Shown here: piece by piece, positions 62,614 to 64,000 of the stretch | Layout: every line of letters starts with the position of its first letter | Numbering within the stretch: position 1 is the first letter of the stretch | Assembly (NCBI GenBank): GCA_046233135.1 | Contig: JBJXHN010000003.1 | Span: 186,001-250,000, forward strand | From: JBJXHN01 sp046233135 | GTDB taxonomy: Bacteria; Pseudomonadota; Alphaproteobacteria; Rhodospirillales; Rhodospirillaceae | Direction: 5' to 3' | DNA: 64,000 bases | Translations under genes and position numbers: made by a program | The notes under the pieces: generated by a model | Databases searched by the model: none | Seen by the model: the letters and a program-made list of their open reading frames with translations, nothing else | What the model was told of the DNA's origin: nothing

Positions 62614-63209
62614 TCCCCTGCGTCCTCCTGCTGCTGCTTCTCGCCGCATGCTCCACGCCCGCGCCCGCACCTGTCGGACCCGAGCCCCAAAAGGTGCAGC
62701 TGGACACCACCCACACCCTGCGCCTGCCGATGCCCCCGGCACCCGGCTTCCCTGACCCCTTCGAGGTCGCGCAGACCATCTGGGGTACCCAGCCCGACGG
62801 GACGCTCACCCGCTTCCAGGCCCGGCTGTCCGTGGCCCCGGCACTGGTGAAGGCGGTGCTGTTGGATGACCTGGGGCGTCGTGCCCTGACGTTGACCTGG
62901 GGGCCGGACACCTTTGCCATCGACCGCGCCCCCTGGCTGCCGGCCGAGGTCGAAGGACCGCGCATGCTCGCCGATCTGATGATGGTCTACTGGCCGCTTT
63001 CCATCGTGCAAGCCGCCCTGGATCCCCCTCTCTCGGCCACCCAGTCCACCGACGGCACCGACCGCCGGATCCTCAGCAACGGCGTGCCCTATATCCACAT
63101 CAGCCGCCCCCCCGGGAATCCGTGGCCGGGTCCGGCGCTGCTGGAGAACCAGGCCCTGGGCTACCAGCTGAAGATCCATTCCGTGGTCATCGAAGAGCCT
63201 GGCACATGA
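62604..63209 (+). CDS. DUF3261-type lipoprotein
   Basis: A 201-aa lipoprotein: signal MRLIPCVLLLLLLAAC with lipobox LAAC. Body FPDPFEVAQTIWGTQPDGTLTRFQARLSVAP and LGRRALTLTWG fit the DUF3261 family, regularly found in aryl-polyene clusters beside the LolA-like protein and the exporter; probably an outer-membrane acceptor. Overlaps its neighbours. Confidence 0.78.
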   Translation: MRLIPCVLLLLLLAACSTPAPAPVGPEPQKVQLDTTHTLRLPMPPAPGFPDPFEVAQTIWGTQPDGTLTRFQARLSVAPALVKAVLLDDLGRRALTLTWGPDTFAIDRAPWLPAEVEGPRMLADLMMVYWPLSIVQAALDPPLSATQSTDGTDRRILSNGVPYIHISRPPGNPWPGPALLENQALGYQLKIHSVVIEEPGT

Positions 63210-64000
63210 GCCCACTGCGCCCTGCCCTGTCCGCGCTGGGCCTGATCTCGGCCATGGGATCCGGCAAGGCGGCGACCGAGGCCGTCCTGTTCGACGGCGC
63301 ACCGGCCGCTGTCGGTCCGCGCGGCGGCTTCCTGCCTGACCGCACCGCCGTGCTGGCGGCCGCACCCGACCCTCTGCCCGCCCTGCCGCCGGGCCTGGAG
63401 GTCCACGACAGCCGCAACAACCGCCTGCTCTGGGCGGCGGCAACCGAGATCCTGCCCGAGATCGCCACCGCGCTGGCCGCCCATGGACCGCAGCGGATGG
63501 GGATCGTGCTCGGCACCAGCACCTCGGGGATCGAGGAAGGCACGGCAGCCTATCACACCTGGCTGGAGACCGGCGCCCTGCCGCCGGATTACGCCTATGG
63601 CCGGCAGGAGATCGGCTCACCGGCCGCCTTCCTGCGCGATGCCGTCGGTGCCCGGGGTCCCTGCCACGTGATCTCGACCGCCTGTTCCTCCAGTGCCAAG
63701 GCCCTGGCCTCGGCGACCCGGCTGCTGAAGGCCGGCCTCTGCGATGCGGTGCTGGTGGGCGGGGTGGACAGCCTCTGCCGCCTGACGGTCAACGGCTTCC
63801 ATGCCCTGGAGCTGGTTTCCGGCAGCCGCTGCAATCCCTTCAGCCGCAACCGCGACGGCATCACCATTGGCGAAGGGGCGGCCCTGTTCCTGATGACCCG
63901 CTCCGGTGGTCCGGTGACCCTGCTGGGGGTCGGCGAAAGCGCCGATGCCCATCACCCGAATGCTCCCCATCCCGAGGGCCTGGGTGCCATCCGCGCCATG
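63206..64000 (+). CDS. Beta-ketoacyl-ACP synthase of the aryl-polyene cluster (3' end outside window)
   Basis: The frame is open to the last base (265 codons visible). RMGIVLGTSTSGIEEG is the ketosynthase entry block and HVISTACSSSAKALASATRLL carries the active-site Cys160 (codon 63683-63685), followed by VLVGGVDSLCRLTVNGFHALELVS and GITIGEGAALFLM. The C-terminal His motifs lie outside. It would condense malonyl units on the aryl starter together with the chain length factor encoded at 50.1 kb. ATGA overlap with the lipoprotein gene. Confidence 0.9.
   Translation, partial: MSPLRPALSALGLISAMGSGKAATEAVLFDGAPAAVGPRGGFLPDRTAVLAAAPDPLPALPPGLEVHDSRNNRLLWAAATEILPEIATALAAHGPQRMGIVLGTSTSGIEEGTAAYHTWLETGALPPDYAYGRQEIGSPAAFLRDAVGARGPCHVISTACSSSAKALASATRLLKAGLCDAVLVGGVDSLCRLTVNGFHALELVSGSRCNPFSRNRDGITIGEGAALFLMTRSGGPVTLLGVGESADAHHPNAPHPEGLGAIRAM

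Overview
The window is high-GC DNA, very probably from an alphaproteobacterium of the Rhodospirillales type. The box benzoyl-CoA pathway, BoxR-like regulation, a Feo iron system and an aryl-polyene cluster fit that assignment, but no rRNA or other marker gene is present to prove it. No tRNA, rRNA, CRISPR array or intact insertion sequence was seen.

Layout. (1) 1-2.2 kb is less GC-rich and looks acquired: the C-terminal part of a subtilisin-like protease resembling IetS (partner of an AAA ATPase in the IetAS defence pair), then a HigB/HigA-type toxin-antitoxin pair. (2) 2.2-8.2 kb holds a secreted nuclease, an orphan tailspike-like beta-helix protein, a TIM-barrel epimerase-like protein and an acyltransferase-3 membrane protein, with a ~117-bp palindromic repeat present twice plus a stub. 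(3) 8.2-9.1 kb encodes nickel superoxide dismutase and its maturation protease.

(4) 9.1-35.7 kb is a large aerobic benzoate-degradation region. Benzoate is probably imported by a Liv-type ABC transporter (25.2-30.1 kb), activated by benzoate-CoA ligase, epoxidised by BoxAB, ring-opened by BoxC, oxidised by BoxD and passed to PaaF/G/H-like beta-oxidation enzymes. BoxR (HTH plus shikimate-kinase-like domain) is encoded at 24.0 kb. A repeated TGCA-N6-TGCA-like site occurs in four intergenic regions that serve every transcription unit of the set and is the likely BoxR operator. The thiolase expected to finish the pathway is present only as a badly deleted pseudogene at 35.3 kb. A small island (LysR regulator, quinone reductase, GST, LysE exporter, GGDEF remnant) interrupts the cluster.

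(5) 35.9-40.6 kb: an isoquinoline-1-oxidoreductase-like molybdenum enzyme (two subunits), then a PepSY membrane protein and a small DUF2946-like protein. (6) 40.7-43.9 kb: feoA-feoA-feoB-feoC ferrous iron uptake behind a Fur-like site. (7) 43.9-49.3 kb: a desaturase-like protein and an operon I do not recognise as a described system: a cytosolic protein with a CxxC/HHHGH tail, a 115-aa protein, a ten-helix membrane protein, a 41-aa single-helix protein and a Tat-exported metallo-beta-lactamase-fold protein. This is the best candidate for something undescribed. (8) 50.1-64.0 kb: an aryl-polyene biosynthesis operon, fourteen overlapping genes that run off the right edge inside a ketosynthase gene.
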